From the NCBI GenBank assembly GCA_964425695.1, contig CAYRNF010000012.1:1-64000 (forward strand): 64,000 bases of DNA. Direction: 5' to 3'. Position numbers and translations under genes: made by a program. A model generated the notes under the pieces. The model made no database searches and was not told where the DNA came from. It saw only the letters and a list, made by a program, of their open reading frames with translations. Position 1 is the first letter of the stretch. The number at the start of each line of letters is the position of its first letter. Positions 62,342 to 64,000 of the stretch are shown piece by piece. The stretch is from JAKPBU01 sp964425695. Lineage in GTDB: Bacteria > Pseudomonadota > Gammaproteobacteria > Xanthomonadales > Xanthomonadaceae.

Positions 62342-63121
62342 ATGGATGCCACGCCACCCCCGGAAACCGCACGCGAACCGGCGCGCGGGCGCGGGATCTA
62401 CCTGCTGCCCAACCTGTTCACCACCGGCGGACTGTTCGGCGGGTTCTTCGCGATCATCGCCGCCTCGCAGGGGCGGTTCGAAGCCGCCTGCATCGCGATC
62501 TTCGTGGCCGCCATCCTGGACGGGGTGGACGGGCGCGTGGCGCGGCTGACCAACACCCAGAGCGAGTTCGGCCTGCAGTACGACTCGCTGGCGGACCTGA
62601 TCAGCTTCGGCATGGCGCCGGCGCTGGTGATGTACCACTGGGCGCTGGTGTCGCTGAAGCTCGACGGCGCCACGCCCGGCAAGATCGGCTGGCTGGTGGC
62701 GTTCCTGTACGCGGCGTGCGCTGCGCTGCGGCTGGCCCGGTTCAACAGCCAGGTGGGGCAGGTGGACAAGCGCTGGTTCGTCGGCCTGGCCAGCCCTGCC
62801 GCGGCGGGGCTGATGGCGAGCTTCGTGTGGACCATGCACGACTTCGGGCTGTCGGGCGCGGACTACCGCTACGCCGCGGTCGCGGTCACCGTGTGCGCCG
62901 CGCTGCTGATGGTGAGCCGGATCCGATACACCAGCTTCAAGGGCGGCAGCGGGCCGAAGTCGGACCGGGTGCCGTTCTTCGCGCTGCTGATCGCGGTGGC
63001 GGCGCTGGTGGCGCTGGTGATCGATCCGCCGCGCGTGCTGCTGGCCGCGGCGGTGCTGTACGCCCTGTCCGGCCCGGTGATGGGGATGCGCAGGCGCCGC
63101 GCGCCGGTGGAGCGCGGATGA
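62342..63121 (+). CDS. pssA: CDP-diacylglycerol--serine O-phosphatidyltransferase
   Basis: Membrane enzyme that makes phosphatidylserine, precursor of phosphatidylethanolamine. The 259 residues carry the CDP-alcohol phosphotransferase motif with the aspartates in DGVDGRVARLTN and DSLADLISFG, and several membrane helices. Its substrate branch supplies lipids that the MlaEFD-type system nearby could move. Its stop overlaps the next start by ATGA. Confidence 0.94.
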   Translation: MDATPPPETAREPARGRGIYLLPNLFTTGGLFGGFFAIIAASQGRFEAACIAIFVAAILDGVDGRVARLTNTQSEFGLQYDSLADLISFGMAPALVMYHWALVSLKLDGATPGKIGWLVAFLYAACAALRLARFNSQVGQVDKRWFVGLASPAAAGLMASFVWTMHDFGLSGADYRYAAVAVTVCAALLMVSRIRYTSFKGGSGPKSDRVPFFALLIAVAALVALVIDPPRVLLAAAVLYALSGPVMGMRRRRAPVERG

Positions 63122-63408
63122 GCTGGGACGGGTTCCAGCGCGAGGTGCTGGCGGAGCTGGGGCTGCGCGCCTATGCGCTGGCCGGCACCGAGCCACGCGC
63201 TGGGCTGCCGTCTTCCGCCGGGCAGGGCGCGCCGTCCGCGCCGCCGGGGAGCTTGTCGCCCACGCTGCTGGCGGCGCTGGCGCGCGCGGCCGGCTGCGCG
63301 CCGGACCAGGTCGCGGGGCTGGCCGGCATCGAAACCGCGCCGGTCTGCGTCGCCGCACGGCGCGCGCTGTGGCCGCGCCTGCGGCGGTTGCGCAGCCCGC
63401 GCCGATGA
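63118..63408 (+). CDS. Small protein, candidate DNA polymerase III psi subunit (HolD-like)
   Basis: A 96-residue protein with no clear family. It overlaps pssA and rimI by ATGA on both sides. In E. coli holD sits just before rimI. Some short stretches resemble HolD: the ALARAAGCAPDQVAGL segment corresponds to VSPDQV, and ARRALW near the C-terminus to ARAALW. It is shorter than E. coli HolD (137 residues) and lacks a clear central part. The assignment is a hypothesis. Confidence 0.5.
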   Translation: MSWDGFQREVLAELGLRAYALAGTEPRAGLPSSAGQGAPSAPPGSLSPTLLAALARAAGCAPDQVAGLAGIETAPVCVAARRALWPRLRRLRSPRR

Positions 63409-63890
63409 GCGCCGTGGTGGCACAGGACGCCGAGCCGGCCACGCGCCTGCGGGTGATGCGCGAGGAAGACCTCGACGCGGTGATGGAAATCGAACTGCGC
63501 GCGTACCCGTTTCCGTGGAGCCGCGGGATCTTCCGCGACTGCCTGCGTGCCGGCTATCCGGCCTGGGTGCTGGAGCAGGCGGACACGGAAGTGATCGGCT
63601 ACGGCGTGCTCAGCGTGGCGGCGGACGAAGCGCACATCCTCAACGTGTGCGCCGCGCCGCACGTGCAGGGCCGCGGCCACGGCAGGCGCCTGCTGCGCGC
63701 GCTGGTGCAGCAGGCGCGCCTGCGCGGCGCGCAGCGGCTGTTCCTGGAAGTGCGGCCTTCCAACCCGGCCGCGCTGGCGCTGTACGCGGCCGAGGGCTTC
63801 AGCGAGATCGGCCGGCGCGCGCGCTACTACCCGGCGCATGCCGGGCGCGAGGACGCGATCGTGATGGCGATGGAGCTGCGGGCCAGCTAG
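63405..63890 (+). CDS. rimI: Ribosomal protein S18-alanine N-acetyltransferase
   Basis: GNAT enzyme of 161 residues that acetylates the N-terminal alanine of ribosomal protein S18. Typical segments are the start RVMREEDLDAVMEIE, AHILNVCAAPHVQGRGHGRRLL (acetyl-CoA site) and SNPAALALYAAEGFSEIGRRARYYP. It overlaps the small HolD-like gene by 4 bases. Confidence 0.93.
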   Translation: MSAVVAQDAEPATRLRVMREEDLDAVMEIELRAYPFPWSRGIFRDCLRAGYPAWVLEQADTEVIGYGVLSVAADEAHILNVCAAPHVQGRGHGRRLLRALVQQARLRGAQRLFLEVRPSNPAALALYAAEGFSEIGRRARYYPAHAGREDAIVMAMELRAS

Positions 63891-63921
63891 CGGCCGCGCG
63901 CTGCCGCGCATGGCCAAGGCC

Positions 63922-64000
63922 TGCAGGAGCGGCTTCAGCCGCGACCCGGCACGGAGGTGCCACCCACCCGGGCACGGCGTTCGCCGCGGAAGCCGCCAAA
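63922..64000. repeat. REP-like palindromic repeat pair at window end
   Basis: The element GCAGGAGCGGCTTCAGCCGC (about 63923-63942) contains a 6-bp palindrome (63929-63934 with 63937-63942). An inverted, diverged copy ending GCCGCGGAAGCCGCC runs to about 63997. It resembles the AGGAGCGGCTTCAGCCGCGAC family seen in xanthomonads and pseudomonads. The window cuts the region after rimI. Confidence 0.55.

Overview
The window is one continuous stretch of a very GC-rich gammaproteobacterial chromosome. Gene content and order point to the Xanthomonadaceae, most likely a Lysobacter- or Luteimonas-like organism rather than Xanthomonas itself. Evidence: a Clp-type CRP regulator divergent from speD, then coq7, rplM-rpsI and tRNA-Gln; short palindromic and heptamer repeats of xanthomonad type; and a glycan locus flanked by a cystathionine lyase gene and etfBA, the place where Xanthomonas carries its variable LPS locus. 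No insertion sequence, prophage, integron or CRISPR array was seen.

Region 1 (1-11.5 kb) is an expanded tryptophan operon: trpE (3' end), a secreted metzincin-like protease, trpG, trpD, a small monooxygenase-fold protein, cyanophycinase (cphB), cyanophycin synthetase (cphA), a second synthetase-like Mur ligase without an ATP-grasp domain, and trpC fused in frame to a HAD phosphatase. A nitrogen-storage polymer cassette (arginine/aspartate) therefore sits between trpD and trpC.

Region 2 (11.6-24 kb) is mostly housekeeping: GNAT, clp, speD, coq7, rplM-rpsI, tRNA-Gln, a 2-oxoglutarate oxygenase, tyrosine catabolism (fumarylacetoacetase and maleylacetoacetate isomerase), pilU, a coiled-coil lipoprotein, a candidate structured RNA in front of a DUF465 gene, and the transsulfuration pair cystathionine beta-synthase and gamma-lyase.

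Region 3 (24-41.6 kb) is a surface glycan locus. The plus strand carries a tightly overlapping operon: a coiled-coil protein, two tandem-GT2 glycosyltransferases, a lipoprotein, a 1165-residue four-part glycosyltransferase, the Wzm/Wzt O-antigen exporter and a methyltransferase. It converges on a minus-strand set: an EamA half-transporter, a large polytopic membrane protein and two GT2 enzymes.

Region 4 (41.6-64 kb) holds etfBA, a secreted protein with a PCRxxDTR-type domain, a 3-oxoacid CoA-transferase, sulfate activation (cysD, cysNC), a secreted metalloprotease with C-terminal VCBS-like repeats, ETF-ubiquinone oxidoreductase, alkB, an MlaE-MlaF-MlaD-auxiliary lipoprotein phospholipid transport operon, a ThrE-type exporter, an H-NS-family protein, proS, two DUF4124 proteins, pssA, a small HolD-like candidate and rimI. 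The window ends in a REP-like palindromic repeat.

Start codons were chosen from family lengths, ribosome-binding sites and 4-bp ATGA/GTGA overlaps. Functions are family-level inferences from reading the translated sequences; no database search was possible.
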